Below are positions 40,251 through 52,026 of a DNA stretch of 64,000 bases, in pieces. Made by a program: the position numbers and the translations under genes. This DNA is from Aedoeadaptatus ivorii (lineage in GTDB: Bacteria > Bacillota > Clostridia > Tissierellales > Peptoniphilaceae): positions 115,291-179,290 of the forward strand of contig NZ_JAUSWF010000002.1 of the NCBI RefSeq assembly GCF_030815095.1, read 5' to 3'. A model generated the notes under the pieces. That model searched no databases, was not told the origin of the DNA, and saw only the letters and a list, made by a program, of their open reading frames with translations. Numbering within the stretch: position 1 is the stretch's first letter; each line of letters starts with the position of its first letter.

Positions 40251-40251
<1 letters not shown>
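39259..40251 (+). CDS. mcsB: Protein-arginine kinase McsB
   Basis: 330 residues of the phosphagen-kinase family. SRIRLARNIEGYPYP (nucleotide-binding Arg motif), SIAGDLEERLPVSYDP and LAACPSNVGTGLRAGCMMHLP with the active-site Cys, then RGIRGEGSKSIGHIYQISN. Phosphorylates arginines on CtsR and misfolded proteins, marking them for ClpC-ClpP. The start is ATG 39259, internal to the mcsA end; a longer overlapping frame is spurious. TAATG coupling joins it to clpC. Confidence 0.95.
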
Positions 40252-42693
<2,442 letters not shown>

Positions 42694-42704
<11 letters not shown>

Positions 42705-44046
42705 GGGCTATGTATGCGAATCCTGCGGCTACAAGAGTTCGGGGTTTTTCAGCCGCTGCCCGTCGTGTAAGACTTGGAACAGCTTTCGGGAAGTCGGAGA
42801 AGAGGCGGAGGAGAAACGGTCTACGCGCACAAAAAAAGAGGCGAGACCGCTCGCTAGTGTGGTGGGCGAAACCAAAAAGCGACTTTCCAGCGGCTATAAG
42901 GAATTCGACCGCGTGATGGGCGGCGGCATCGTAGAGGACGGGGTGACGATCCTCGCCGCCAAACCCGGTGCGGGAAAATCTACCCTGCTGTTTCAGATCG
43001 CCAATGCCCTCGCCAAGGACGGCCTGCGCGTCTTGTACGCTTCGGGCGAAGAGAGCGAGAGCCAGGTGAAGATGCGCGCCGAGCGGATCAGCACGGGAAT
43101 CAGCGAAAATATCTGGATCTATGCCGGCACCTCTATGGACGATGTGCGCCACTGGATCCGGGAGATCAACCCCGCCGTCATCATATTGGATAGCATTCAG
43201 ACCTTTACCCTCGATGCTTTTTCCGCGCGGGCGGGAACGCCCACCCAAACCATGGAATGTGCGAATCTCTTGGTGGACTACGCCAAGAACAAAGGCAAGC
43301 CCCGGGCGGTGTTTATGGTGGGTCAGCTTACCAAGCAGGATTCCCTTGCCGGCGTGCGGGCGTTAGAACACCTGGTAGATACGGTGCTCTTTATCGACCA
43401 CGAAATGCAGGAAGAGCTTCGCATTTTGCAGGTGACGAAAAACCGATTCGGTTCCACCGGCGAGATGGGATTTTTCTCGATGACCGAGGCGGGCATGGTC
43501 TCGATCGACAACCCTTCCTCACATTTTATGACCGAACGGGCGGAAGGGGGCGAGGTGCCGGGCTCTGCGATGTGCATCGCCAGAGAAGGGACCCGCAGCA
43601 TTATCGTCGAGATCGAAAGTCTCGTCAGTAAGAGCTTTACGCCCTATCCCCAGCGGATCTCCCAGTGTATGGGCAGAGAACAGCTGGGGGTGCTCCTCTC
43701 TATATTGGAAGAGCGGGGCGGTCTGTCGCTGTACGACAAGAATGTCGTGGTAAAAACCACCGGCAATCTGAAGCTCAAAGAAGGGGCTGCGAATCTCGCG
43801 GCCATCCTTTCGATCGCATCGGCATTTCGCAACAAGCCCCTTCCACGGGACGTGCTCTTTATCGGCGATGTGGGACTCACCGGAGAGATTAAAAATGTCC
43901 CCTCTCTCCAGTCGCGCATTCGCGAAGGGGAGCGGATGGGATTTCGCACCATCTACGTGCCCCTGGGCGCGCGCATCGAAGGGGGAGGAAAAGCGGAGAT
44001 TCGGCCTCGGCGTCTTTTATCGGAAGTCGTTCGGGAACTCTTGTAA
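42694..44046 (+). CDS. radA: DNA repair protein RadA (Sms)
   Basis: 450 residues. N-terminal zinc finger CESCGYKSSGFFSRCPSC, RecA-like core with Walker A AAKPGAGKSTLLFQ, the RadA-specific KNRFGSTGEMGFF motif, and a C-terminal Lon-protease-like domain (GDVGLTGEIKNVPSLQSRI). Helicase-like branch-migration factor in recombination and repair. It ends the ctsR operon, a common arrangement in Bacillota. Confidence 0.96.
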
Positions 44047-44061
44047 ACAAGGAGACGCACA

Positions 44062-44430
44062 ATGGACTATTACGAGAATCTGCTCGGGGTCTTTGCCGGG
44101 GGAACGGCGATGATGATCGCCTTGATCGTCGCCATCATCTATATGGTGGCGTGGTGGAAATTGTTCGAAAAAGCGGGGGAAGCGGGGATCGCATCGATCA
44201 TTCCCATCTACAACACCGTCGTGCTTGCGCGCATCGTCTACGGATCGGGTTGGTTTGCGCTTTTGCTCCTCTTGCCCGGGATCGGTGCGGTCTATGTGCC
44301 GATCACGACTTTCTTGTTGATGCGCCGATTTGATCGCAGCGTGCTGTTCAGCTTTTTGGCCATATGGATTCCGTTTTTGGTCCTCGTGCCGGCCTTTGGA
44401 GACGATCTGTATTTGGGACCGATCCGTTGA
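44062..44430 (+). CDS. Small membrane protein of the DUF5684 type
   Basis: 122 residues, four hydrophobic helices. The motif WWKLFEKAGEAGIASIIPIYNTVVLARI is the recognisable DUF5684/signal-peptidase-associated pattern. Function unknown; cytoplasmic membrane. ACAAGGAGACGCACA precedes the ATG, 15 bases after radA, so it is likely a tail gene of that operon. A large hairpin follows. Confidence 0.78.
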   Translation: MDYYENLLGVFAGGTAMMIALIVAIIYMVAWWKLFEKAGEAGIASIIPIYNTVVLARIVYGSGWFALLLLLPGIGAVYVPITTFLLMRRFDRSVLFSFLAIWIPFLVLVPAFGDDLYLGPIR

Positions 44431-44431
44431 T

Positions 44432-44480
44432 TTCATAAAAATAAGCCATCGAGATTGACTCGATGGCTTATTTTTATGAA
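44432..44480. terminator. Large bidirectional terminator
   Basis: Arms of 22 bases (44432-44453 and 44459-44480) are perfectly complementary around an ATTGA loop; core AAGCCATCGAG/CTCGATGGCTT with A/T-rich flanks. It separates the radA operon from the convergent L25 gene. Confidence 0.92.
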
Positions 44481-44485
44481 AAAGA

Positions 44486-45148
44486 TTATTCGGCGTCTTC
44501 TTCTTCTTCCTCGTCGGATTCGGTTTCGTCGACGGTGGGTACGTCGGCTGCTTCTGCTTCTTCCGCATCTTCGTCTTCTTCGATGATTTCTTCGCGGGGT
44601 TCTTGGAGGGAAGCGACGGCTTCTTCCGCATCGGTGAGGACTTCGATGTCTTCGATCTTAAAGACATCCAAGTCTTCGACGGTGAGGGTATCGCCGATCT
44701 CCATATCTGCGACATTGACAACGGCTTCGGAAGGAAGATTGGTCGGCAGACATTCGACTTCGACTTCTTCCAACAGTTGCAACAATACGGAGGGTTGTAC
44801 CTTGATATCGTCTCTGCCTTCGAGGACGACGGGAATCATCAACTTGATCTTTTCCTTCAGGTTGACGCCGTAGGCATCGAAGTGCAGGAGTTGGTTTTTG
44901 AAGGGGTGCTCTTGAATTTCCTTAAACAGGATCTTCTTGGAGTTGCCGTCCAATTCCGCATCCACCAGAGCGGAGGTACCGGCTACGTCTACGATTTTAC
45001 GCAACTCGTTGGCCTTGGCGACGATGGCTACCGGCTCTTCGCCTTTGGCATAGTAAATGCCGGGGACCAGACCTTCCGTTCTATTCTTCTTGGCGCCGGC
45101 AGTACCGGTGCCTTCGCGTTTTTCTAAATGTAATTTAAGTTCTGTCAT
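44486..45148 (-). CDS. rplY: Ribosomal protein L25 / general stress protein Ctc
   Basis: 220 residues. N-terminal L25 domain (LHLEKREGTGTAGAKKNRTEGLVPGIYYAKGEEP region, about 1-95) binds 5S rRNA; then the TL5/Ctc beta domain (about 96-180) and a very acidic tail rich in Glu and Asp that ends EEEEEDAE. Long CTC-type form as in Bacillus Ctc. AAGGAGGATACGAA precedes the start. A -10 TATAAT on the minus strand is at 45185-45180. Confidence 0.92.
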   Translation of the reverse strand: MTELKLHLEKREGTGTAGAKKNRTEGLVPGIYYAKGEEPVAIVAKANELRKIVDVAGTSALVDAELDGNSKKILFKEIQEHPFKNQLLHFDAYGVNLKEKIKLMIPVVLEGRDDIKVQPSVLLQLLEEVEVECLPTNLPSEAVVNVADMEIGDTLTVEDLDVFKIEDIEVLTDAEEAVASLQEPREEIIEEDEDAEEAEAADVPTVDETESDEEEEEDAE

Positions 45149-45230
45149 TTCGTATCCTCCTTAGTTTACTCGACAATAAATTATATCCTAAAATCAGCGC
45201 AATTTCCACGTTTTCGCGCATTTTTCCGAA

Positions 45231-46103
45231 CTAGGAGACGGGTTTCGCGCACAATACGGCCATAGAAATGCCCCCGCTTCCCAAATGAGAGCCGATAATG
45301 GGGTTTAAGAGGCCCGTATAGACGGTTTCGATCTCCGTCTTTTCGAGAATCAGCTTTTTCACTTCTTCACAGAGCGCTTCGTTGTCGGCGTGGGACAGAT
45401 AACAGATTCGGTGTGCGGGATCCGGGTCCTCTCCGGCGGTGCGTGCGAGGGTCTTGGTCGCGTTCTTTGCGCCGCGTACCTTTTCGCGAATGGCGAGGAC
45501 GCCGTCGTCGCGCATATGGAGGAAGGGCTTAATATTTAAGGCATTTCCCACCAAGGCGCCGACACTCGAAAGGCGCCCGCCGCGGTGTAAGTGGTCCAAT
45601 TCGGTGACGATGCCGTAGAGCCCGATATGTGCCTTAAAGCTTTCCAGATCGTCGAAATTTTCCGAAAGATCCATGCCCGCCGCTTGATTCGCCTCCGCCC
45701 GGGCACAGATCAAATTGCCGCCGGCGGTGCAGGTGCGGGTGTCCAAACAGCGGATGGTGCGCTCGGGGTAGCGCGCCTGTAAGAGTTTTGCCGCCACCTC
45801 CGACTGATGAAACTGCATGGATATGCCGCCGCTCATACAGAGGTATAAGACGTCGAGGCCTTTCTCTAAGTATTGTTCGAAATAGTGTTCATAGATCCCC
45901 GGGGAAATCTGAGAAGTATAGGCGGGTTGTTCTTTAAGCAGCCGGTAGAATGTCAAGATATCGTCGCGCGTGGTATCGTCGCCGATCTCGAAATCGCGAC
46001 CGCCGCAAGCGGTCCGCATGGGGATTCTGCGGATATTCGTACTATGAAACAGCTCGGGATATAGGTCCTGAGCGCCGTCTGTCAAAATTTGATAGGATGA
46101 CAT
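45231..46103 (-). CDS. DegV family fatty-acid-binding protein
   Basis: 290 residues from ATG 46103. Family pattern: TDGAQDLYPELF at the N-terminus, TSQISPGIYEHYFEQYLEKG, YLCMSGGISMQFH (SGGIS lipid-binding Ser region), RCLDTRTCTAGGNLICA, and the late IGSHLGSGGISMAVLC. DegV/FakB proteins present fatty acids to FakA for phosphorylation; FakA is not in the window. A leftward extension beyond 46103 has no ribosome site. Confidence 0.92.
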   Translation of the reverse strand: MSSYQILTDGAQDLYPELFHSTNIRRIPMRTACGGRDFEIGDDTTRDDILTFYRLLKEQPAYTSQISPGIYEHYFEQYLEKGLDVLYLCMSGGISMQFHQSEVAAKLLQARYPERTIRCLDTRTCTAGGNLICARAEANQAAGMDLSENFDDLESFKAHIGLYGIVTELDHLHRGGRLSSVGALVGNALNIKPFLHMRDDGVLAIREKVRGAKNATKTLARTAGEDPDPAHRICYLSHADNEALCEEVKKLILEKTEIETVYTGLLNPIIGSHLGSGGISMAVLCAKPVS

Positions 46104-46157
46104 TTTACACCTCGATCCTTTCTCGTCCCCTCCGCTTGTTCGGAGATAGACGTAAAT

Positions 46158-46166
46158 ATTATACCA
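46158..46166 (-). promoter_or_regulatory. Extended -10 promoter of the DegV gene
   Basis: Minus strand reads TGGTATAAT (46166-46158), an extended -10, about 55 bases before the start codon. It sits between the arms of an imperfect inverted repeat (46125-46148 and 46183-46206). Confidence 0.6.
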
Positions 46167-46322
46167 CACTTGCTCGCGTAGTTATCTTCGGAAGCGGAGA
46201 CGGGGAAAATCCACGCATAAAAAGCGTTTGCGCGTTTAACAAATAACAATGGAAAGGAAAAATGCCGGTGTATAGCCGTTTTCGTAGGTACAAATGTGAA
46301 TATCATGTATAAAAAACAATTC

Positions 46323-46351
46323 TTGACATGGTTTCCAAAATCTTGTACGCT
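46323..46351 (+). promoter_or_regulatory. Promoter of the duplicated-domain lipoprotein gene
   Basis: TTGACA (46323-46328), 17 bases, TACGCT (46346-46351); predicted start about 46358, 39 bases before the ATG. Confidence 0.65.
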
Positions 46352-46396
46352 TGAACATATCTAAAATTATCTATTTGTGTGAAAAGGAGTACAGAG

Positions 46397-47533
46397 ATGA
46401 AGATTTCGGGGAACGGCGGAAAACTCGCCATCGGCGCCTTGGCGCTGACTTTGTTGGCGGGATGCGCACAAAAGAACGACACGCAGGCGAACGGAGCGCA
46501 AGAGGAAGCAAAGAATGCGCAGACGCAAACCGCCGTCGCCAACGATAAGAAGGCGACCGAGGAAAAGAGCGAAGTCGCGGCGGGCGAGATCGCCAAATTG
46601 GGCCTGGGATTCGATACCACGCTCAAGACCACCGATCAGATGGGAGAAAAGGGCGCATCGGCGCAGGCGGACGGGATGGCGGTGGCCGTGGGCTTTGACA
46701 CCGACGGCAAGATCGTCGATCTCCGTTACGATGTGATTCAACCCAAGGTCGAATTTTCCAATGACGGCGCCTATACCGCCCCGGCGGAGGCCGCCTCTTC
46801 GAAATTGGAACAGGGCGCGAGCTACGGCATGAAAGAAGCTTCGGAGATCGAGAAGGAATGGGACGAGCAATCCGCCGCCATTTCCGCCTATGCGATCGGA
46901 AAGACGGTAGAGGAGATCGAGGGGATCGCCACCAAGGAAAAAGACGAGCACCACAAGGCGGTACCCGATGTCGCGGATCTCGCGAGCTCGGTGACCATCG
47001 ACATCGGCGCGTTTCAAAAGCTGGTGCGTGAAGCCTATGACAACGCCCAAGACGCGAGCGGCGGCGAAAAGGTGGGCTTAAAGCTCACCGCCGATACCCA
47101 AAAGTCCAAGGGCGTGGAAGGGGAAAAGGGCCCCAAAGCGGCGATTGAAATCTCCGCTGCGGCGGTTGTGATCGATAAAGACGAAAAGATCACCGCCTCG
47201 AGAATCGACATCTCCGAGCCGACGGCAGAATTTGACGCCGCCGGGAAAGTGAAACAGGCGGATGCCGAAATTAAAAGCAAGAGGGATTTGGGAGATGCGT
47301 ATCAGATGAAAGAAGCCTCCGAAATCAAGAAAGAATGGTACGAACAGGCCGACGATTTTGAGGCGTATGTCGGCGGAAAGACCGCAGAGGAAGTTCTCGC
47401 CATTCCCACCAAGGAAAAAGACGAGCACCACAAGGCGGTGCCCGATGTAGCGGATCTCGCGAGCTTGGTGACCATCGATATCGGCGACTTGCAAAAACTG
47501 GTGCAAGGTGCCGTAGAAAACGCGAGCAAATAA
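46397..47533 (+). CDS. Lipoprotein with two tandem copies of a ~140-residue domain
   Basis: 378 residues. Signal and lipobox LLAGC (Cys23), then a low-complexity linker, then two homologous copies (about residues 70-215 and 225-378). Both copies carry MKEASEI-x-KEW, the K-T-x-EE segment and a nearly identical 29-residue block starting TKEKDEHHKAVPDVADLAS. The architecture resembles secreted FMN-binding-like lipoproteins of Clostridia, but no flavin-attachment motif is visible. It is exported and membrane-anchored; function unknown. AAAGGAG precedes the ATG. Confidence 0.82.
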   Translation: MKISGNGGKLAIGALALTLLAGCAQKNDTQANGAQEEAKNAQTQTAVANDKKATEEKSEVAAGEIAKLGLGFDTTLKTTDQMGEKGASAQADGMAVAVGFDTDGKIVDLRYDVIQPKVEFSNDGAYTAPAEAASSKLEQGASYGMKEASEIEKEWDEQSAAISAYAIGKTVEEIEGIATKEKDEHHKAVPDVADLASSVTIDIGAFQKLVREAYDNAQDASGGEKVGLKLTADTQKSKGVEGEKGPKAAIEISAAAVVIDKDEKITASRIDISEPTAEFDAAGKVKQADAEIKSKRDLGDAYQMKEASEIKKEWYEQADDFEAYVGGKTAEEVLAIPTKEKDEHHKAVPDVADLASLVTIDIGDLQKLVQGAVENASK

Positions 47534-47547
47534 TCCCATAGACGCAT

Positions 47548-47574
47548 AAAAAAAGAGCCATCGGCTCTTTTTTT
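47548..47574. terminator. Bidirectional terminator
   Basis: AAAAAAAGAGCC (47548-47559), ATC, GGCTCTTTTTTT (47563-47574). Separates the lipoprotein gene from convergent rodA. Confidence 0.9.
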
Positions 47575-47596
47575 GTCCCCGAAATCGGGCATTCTC

Positions 47597-48853
47597 TTAT
47601 TTTTTGCGTCGTTCGCGGCGCAGGCGTTCTTTTTGAATTTGGCGCTCGCCATAGGCGGCGAGTTTGTCTTTTAGATCGTCCAAGAAATCGATCTTCGCCG
47701 CTTCGGTGCGCTTTCCGCTTCGATTATAGCGGACGCTGAGGCAGAGGCCGATCATGGCGAGGTTCACCAACTGGAAGGTGCCGCCGTAGCTGATAAAGGG
47801 GAGGGGAATGCCCGTAACGGGCATCAGTCCTAAGGTCATCCCCGCGTTTTCCCACACGTGGATAAACAAGATGCTGAGAAAGCCCATGACCATCAGCCGA
47901 CCTGTCGTATCCCGCGCGATCTTTGAGAGGGCGAGCAGACGGTAAAACAAGAGACCGTAGAGGGCGAGCACAACGCTGCCGCCCAAAAACCCCAGCTCTT
48001 CGACCAAGACCGGAAAGATAAAGTCCGTTTCTTTGGTGGGGATAAAATTGTACTGCGTCTGCGGGCCTTCGTAGAGGCCGCGGCCGAAGAACTTGCCGTT
48101 TCCGATGGCGATGCGCCCTTCGTAGGCCTGATACCCGCTCCCCGAGGTATTGGCGCCCGGACGTAGAAAGTCGAGGATTCGATTTTTCTGGTACTCGTCC
48201 AGACGGGCATAGAAAAAGGGCAGCGATAGGATCGCGGCACCGGCGGCGCCGATAAAATACTTCCAATCCAGATCGGCGAAAAACAACATAATGCCGATAA
48301 AAAATAGATAGACCATGGCGGTCCCGAAGTCCGGCTGCAGGAGAATCAATCCCACGGGAAAGCCGGCAAAGACGAGGGCCTTGATAAGTTCCTTGGGATG
48401 ATTGATGACCTCGGCGTGGGTTTCGAGATAGGCGGCAAAGCAGATCACCAGAAAGACCTTTACGAATTCCGCCGGCTGAAAGTTCACCGGTCCCAAGGAG
48501 AGCCAGCTCTTTGCGCCCCAAGTGGTGTCGCCGTGACCGAAGAGAAGCGTCGCCACCAAAAGCAAGATACTCAGGCCGTATAAGAACGGGTAGTAGCGCT
48601 TCCAAATGCGGTAATCCAACACCATAAGCCCCATAAGAGCGGCAAAGCCCAAGGCGGTCGCCACCCCCTGCTTTAATAAGTAGGATCCGCTCCCGTAGGT
48701 TTTGGTCGCCGAGGATAGGACGAGAAAGCCCAGGGCGGTGATGGCGAGGACAGAGAAGATCAGCGTAAGATCCACATCCCGCTTTTTGGGCACGAAGTCG
48801 GCGATGCGTTGTGCCTTAATTTTCAAATTTTTAACGGGTATACCTTTTCGCAT
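47597..48853 (-). CDS. rodA: Peptidoglycan glycosyltransferase RodA (SEDS family)
   Basis: 418 residues, about ten transmembrane helices. SEDS signatures: SWLSLGPVNFQPAEFVKVFLVI (catalytic/lipid II region), LLQPDFGTAMVY, and near the end MPVTGIPLPFISYGGTFQL. Length and motifs fit RodA rather than FtsW, though the two are hard to separate. Builds sidewall peptidoglycan with a class B PBP, so the cell is probably not a strict coccus. AAGGAGG lies 5 bases before the ATG. Basic C-terminal tail of Arg/Lys. Confidence 0.9.
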   Translation of the reverse strand: MRKGIPVKNLKIKAQRIADFVPKKRDVDLTLIFSVLAITALGFLVLSSATKTYGSGSYLLKQGVATALGFAALMGLMVLDYRIWKRYYPFLYGLSILLLVATLLFGHGDTTWGAKSWLSLGPVNFQPAEFVKVFLVICFAAYLETHAEVINHPKELIKALVFAGFPVGLILLQPDFGTAMVYLFFIGIMLFFADLDWKYFIGAAGAAILSLPFFYARLDEYQKNRILDFLRPGANTSGSGYQAYEGRIAIGNGKFFGRGLYEGPQTQYNFIPTKETDFIFPVLVEELGFLGGSVVLALYGLLFYRLLALSKIARDTTGRLMVMGFLSILFIHVWENAGMTLGLMPVTGIPLPFISYGGTFQLVNLAMIGLCLSVRYNRSGKRTEAAKIDFLDDLKDKLAAYGERQIQKERLRRERRKK

Positions 48854-48912
48854 GTATACCTCCTTCTAAAGGTTATGATAGTATAAGTATACAACAACGA
48901 AGGGGGCTTGTG

Positions 48913-49824
48913 ATGGATCTCGAAGAAATCAAAAACAAAGCGGGTTTTCATGACCTCGCCCATATCCCCCTTACGGTACTTACGGAAATGGAAGTGATCC
49001 TCGCCGCGCGAAGGGAGGCCGGGGAGCGACTGGATATTGAACCCGAGGACGACCGAAGTCGCTACGACTTTCGGGCGGTGTTCCCCGCGGGCAGGTCAGT
49101 CTATGTCGCCTTTGAGCAGATTCCCTTCGAGAGAAAATTGTCGGCGCCCCGGGCGGGCTACGGTCGCCTGGCGGGGATCTCGCGCGATGTCGATTACCAT
49201 CTGCTTCTTAAACACAAAATCGAAGTCCTGCAGGCGCTTTTAGAAGAAGCGGACCCCACGATCCGCTGTCATCGGCAGATCGATACCGGTCCCCTATACG
49301 AGCGGGGGTTTGCCGCGCGCACCGGGCGTGGATTTATCGGAAGAAACGGCAACTTTATTCACCGCGAATTGGGAAGTTATGTTACCATAGGACTTCTGCT
49401 CGTGGATCGGGATTGCGATGGGGCGGCGGAGATCGAAACGTGTCGCTGCGGAAGCTGTATGCGCTGTGTCCGCGCCTGCCCCGGCGGCGCCATAGACCCT
49501 TCGGGACGGCTATCGCCCACGCGGTGCCGCTCGTGGCTCTCCCAAAAACGGGGACCGCTCAGCGAACGGGAACGGGAGATCCTCGCCGATTCCCTCTACG
49601 GCTGCGACATCTGCCAGGCGGTATGTCCCTTCAATGCCGACATTCCCGCGCGGTTTCAGACGAAAAACCCCCGCACATACATTCCCCTCGACGAGGTGGA
49701 GGCACAGAGCAATCGTACCTTTCGAGAAAATTTCGGACATATGAGCGGCGCGTGGCGCGGCGCGCGACAATGGAAGAAAAACGCCGAGTACATTCGGGCG
49801 TATTTCAAAGACAGGAAGAGGTAG
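48913..49824 (+). CDS. queG: Epoxyqueuosine reductase-like iron-sulfur protein (QueG family)
   Basis: 303 residues. The C-terminal half carries the two [4Fe-4S] motifs CRCGSCMRCVRACPGGAI and CDICQAVCPF. The N-terminal half fits the cobalamin-binding QueG domain (ALLEEADPTIRCHRQIDTGP, then GFIGRNGNFIHRELGSYV). QueG reduces epoxyqueuosine to queuosine at tRNA position 34. The protein is at the short end of the family and lacks C-terminal HEAT repeats. Divergent from rodA across 59 bases; GTG 48910 is an alternative start. 7 bases from nth. Confidence 0.85.
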   Translation: MDLEEIKNKAGFHDLAHIPLTVLTEMEVILAARREAGERLDIEPEDDRSRYDFRAVFPAGRSVYVAFEQIPFERKLSAPRAGYGRLAGISRDVDYHLLLKHKIEVLQALLEEADPTIRCHRQIDTGPLYERGFAARTGRGFIGRNGNFIHRELGSYVTIGLLLVDRDCDGAAEIETCRCGSCMRCVRACPGGAIDPSGRLSPTRCRSWLSQKRGPLSEREREILADSLYGCDICQAVCPFNADIPARFQTKNPRTYIPLDEVEAQSNRTFRENFGHMSGAWRGARQWKKNAEYIRAYFKDRKR

Positions 49825-49831
49825 AGAATCT

Positions 49832-50482
49832 ATGCGAATCGATAAGCAAACGGCAGAAAAAGTATATGCGCGATTGGAAGCGATGTTTCCCGACGCGCGG
49901 GCGGAGCTCGATTATACTACGCCCTATGAGCTTTTGGTGGCGACGATTCTCTCTGCCCAATGCACCGATGTACGGGTGAACAAAGTGACGAAGGTGTTGT
50001 TCGAAAAATACAACACCCCCGAGCGCATGGTCGCACTCGATCAAAAGACGCTCGAAGGCTATATCAAAAGTTGCGGCGTCTACCGGAATAAGGCAAAGAA
50101 CATCCTTGGCGCATCCCGCGCCATATTAGAAGACTGGGGCGGCGAGATTCCCCCCACCATCGAGGGCCTGATGACGCTTCCCGGCGTGGGCCGAAAGACC
50201 GCCAATGTGGTGGCATCGAATGTATTGGGGATTCCCGCCATCGCCGTGGATACCCACGTGTTTCGCGTATCCAACCGCATCGGCCTCGCAGAGAGCGACA
50301 AGGTGGAAAAGACCGAGGCGCAACTGATGGAAATCTGGCCCGAAGAGAAGTGGAGCAAGGGACACCATCTGCTGATCTTTTTGGGCCGGCGCATCTGTAA
50401 GGCGAGAACGCCCCTCTGCAGCGAATGCGATTTGAAGCCGTATTGCGAATATTATAAGAGGAACGGGAAAGCCCATGAATGA
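49832..50482 (+). CDS. nth: Endonuclease III
   Basis: 216 residues. Helix-hairpin-helix LPGVGRKTANVVASNVLG with the catalytic Lys region, the catalytic Asp in AIAVDTHVFRVSNRIGL, and the C-terminal [4Fe-4S] cluster C-x6-C-x2-C-x5-C (in CKARTPLCSECDLKPYC). Removes oxidised pyrimidines in base-excision repair. It overlaps the VanW gene by 8 bases. Confidence 0.95.
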   Translation: MRIDKQTAEKVYARLEAMFPDARAELDYTTPYELLVATILSAQCTDVRVNKVTKVLFEKYNTPERMVALDQKTLEGYIKSCGVYRNKAKNILGASRAILEDWGGEIPPTIEGLMTLPGVGRKTANVVASNVLGIPAIAVDTHVFRVSNRIGLAESDKVEKTEAQLMEIWPEEKWSKGHHLLIFLGRRICKARTPLCSECDLKPYCEYYKRNGKAHE

Positions 50483-51827
50483 AAACTATAAAAACTATCG
50501 AAAAAATAAGCGCGCCGCCTTGAAGCGAAAAAAGCACATAAAGCACGGGGTCCTCTTGGTAACGGCGGTCTTGTTGTTTGTCATTGCCGTTATTTCTGTC
50601 CCCGCTTTTGGAAGAATCAGCCCCGGCCTTACCTATAAGGGCGTGTCTTTGGGGACAAAAAGCGAAAGTGGCGCAAAGACAGCGCTGAAAAATGCCGCGG
50701 CGACCTTCGATGAACGGGAGATCACCCTTCGCGCCGGTTCGCGCGCTGTGCGCACCGACGCGCACGCACTGGGCCTTTCCTACGATCCCGGCGCGGTGGC
50801 GGCGGCCGCGATGAAACTGAGCCGGGATATGAGGCCGTGGGAGCGGATCGGCGCCTGTTTTGCCAAGCGCGAAGTGGCGATGCCCCTTGCGGTCAATGAA
50901 AAGAAGCTCGCGCGCACGCTCTTTTCCTTTGACGGCACGTTATATGATTTGCCCCTCCCCGCCCGTCCGGTGGCGGACAATGGGGATGCGGTGCGAATCG
51001 AAAAGGGGGAGGCGGGAGAAGTTCCCGATGTGAAAGCGGCCAAAGACGCCCTCGCACTTTATGACGGCGCGCCCGTTAAAATCGAAACCACCGCACAGGA
51101 GCCGGCGCTGAGTGCCGAGGCACTTTCGGGGATTGACGGCGTGCTCGCTATGGTGCGCTCCGACTATACAGATTCCGACCGCGACCGCAAGGCAAATGTG
51201 GAAAACGGCGCCTCGTATTTTCGGCGCATTGTGCTCTCGCCGGAAGAAAAAATCTCTTTTCTGCAGGAGATCGGGGGCGTCACCGAAGCCCACGGATTTC
51301 GAAAGGGAGAGATCGTAGAAAACGGAAGAATGGCATCGGGCATCGGAGGCGGCGTCTGCCAAGTTTCCACCGCGCTTTACAATGCGGCGGAAGAGGCGGG
51401 GCTTACGGTGCTTACGAAATTCAACCATTCCCGCCCCGTTCCCTATGCCGAGGAAGGGCTGGATTGCGCAGTGGTGGACGGCTACAAGGATTTGATCTTC
51501 AAAAATTCGTACAAGACGCCGGTATATATCGAAATGCGGGCAGACGGCAAGGAACTGGTGTGTAAGATTTACGGGCCCAAGGCGGAAAAGCCCTATGCCA
51601 TCGAACTCGCTACCGAGCGCGTGGCGACCATTCCCGCAGGGGAACAGCGGGAGCTTTCTTCTCAGCTAAAGGCGGGAGAAGAAAGGGTAGAGGTGCCCGC
51701 CGTAGACGGATCGGTGTATAAGACATATCGAATTTTCAAAGAGGGCGGACGGGAAGTGCGGCGCGAACTCGCATTTACTTCCCGCTATGTGCCTTCGGCG
51801 GGGAAAATACTGGTAGGGGAAAATTAA
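50475..51827 (+). CDS. VanW family protein with C-terminal G5-like domain
   Basis: 450 residues. Short basic cytoplasmic tail, one transmembrane helix (about 24-45), a peptidoglycan-binding-like region, then the VanW domain (GRMASGIGGGVCQVSTALYNAA, LTVLTKFNHSRPVPYAEEGLD, the canonical block) and a C-terminal G5-like segment (AGEERVEVPAVDGSVYKTYR). Cell-surface, probably cell-wall associated; molecular role unresolved, and presence does not imply vancomycin resistance. The 200-base stretch after it holds an AT-rich region with TATAAT at 51867-51872, probably the rpoB promoter. Confidence 0.9.
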   Translation: MNENYKNYRKNKRAALKRKKHIKHGVLLVTAVLLFVIAVISVPAFGRISPGLTYKGVSLGTKSESGAKTALKNAAATFDEREITLRAGSRAVRTDAHALGLSYDPGAVAAAAMKLSRDMRPWERIGACFAKREVAMPLAVNEKKLARTLFSFDGTLYDLPLPARPVADNGDAVRIEKGEAGEVPDVKAAKDALALYDGAPVKIETTAQEPALSAEALSGIDGVLAMVRSDYTDSDRDRKANVENGASYFRRIVLSPEEKISFLQEIGGVTEAHGFRKGEIVENGRMASGIGGGVCQVSTALYNAAEEAGLTVLTKFNHSRPVPYAEEGLDCAVVDGYKDLIFKNSYKTPVYIEMRADGKELVCKIYGPKAEKPYAIELATERVATIPAGEQRELSSQLKAGEERVEVPAVDGSVYKTYRIFKEGGREVRRELAFTSRYVPSAGKILVGEN

Positions 51828-52026
51828 TACGATTTTCCCCTTGTTTTATATTGCGCCTCATGATAATATAATAAATTGCATAATAATAAAACGAAGCATG
51901 GAAATGACGGCAGCAGCAATGGAAGACGATGTATATGTAAGCTTTTTTTGGCGGGGCAACTCTGTACGAATACTTACACATACATTTTTTGTTTTCCGAG
52001 GAATTTGTGAGGGGTGAGGAATTCAG

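Noticed and set aside
46900..47500. Long near-identical DNA repeat, considered as repeat array or CRISPR
   Set aside because: It is an in-frame protein-domain duplication within one lipoprotein gene; only two copies, no spacers.
50475..51827. Vancomycin resistance from VanW
   Set aside because: VanW-domain proteins are general cell-surface proteins; no vanHAX ligase genes are present.
51828..52026. Ribosomal-protein (L10-type) leader before rpoB
   Set aside because: rplJ is not here and no leader-like fold was found; only AT-rich promoter-like sequence.
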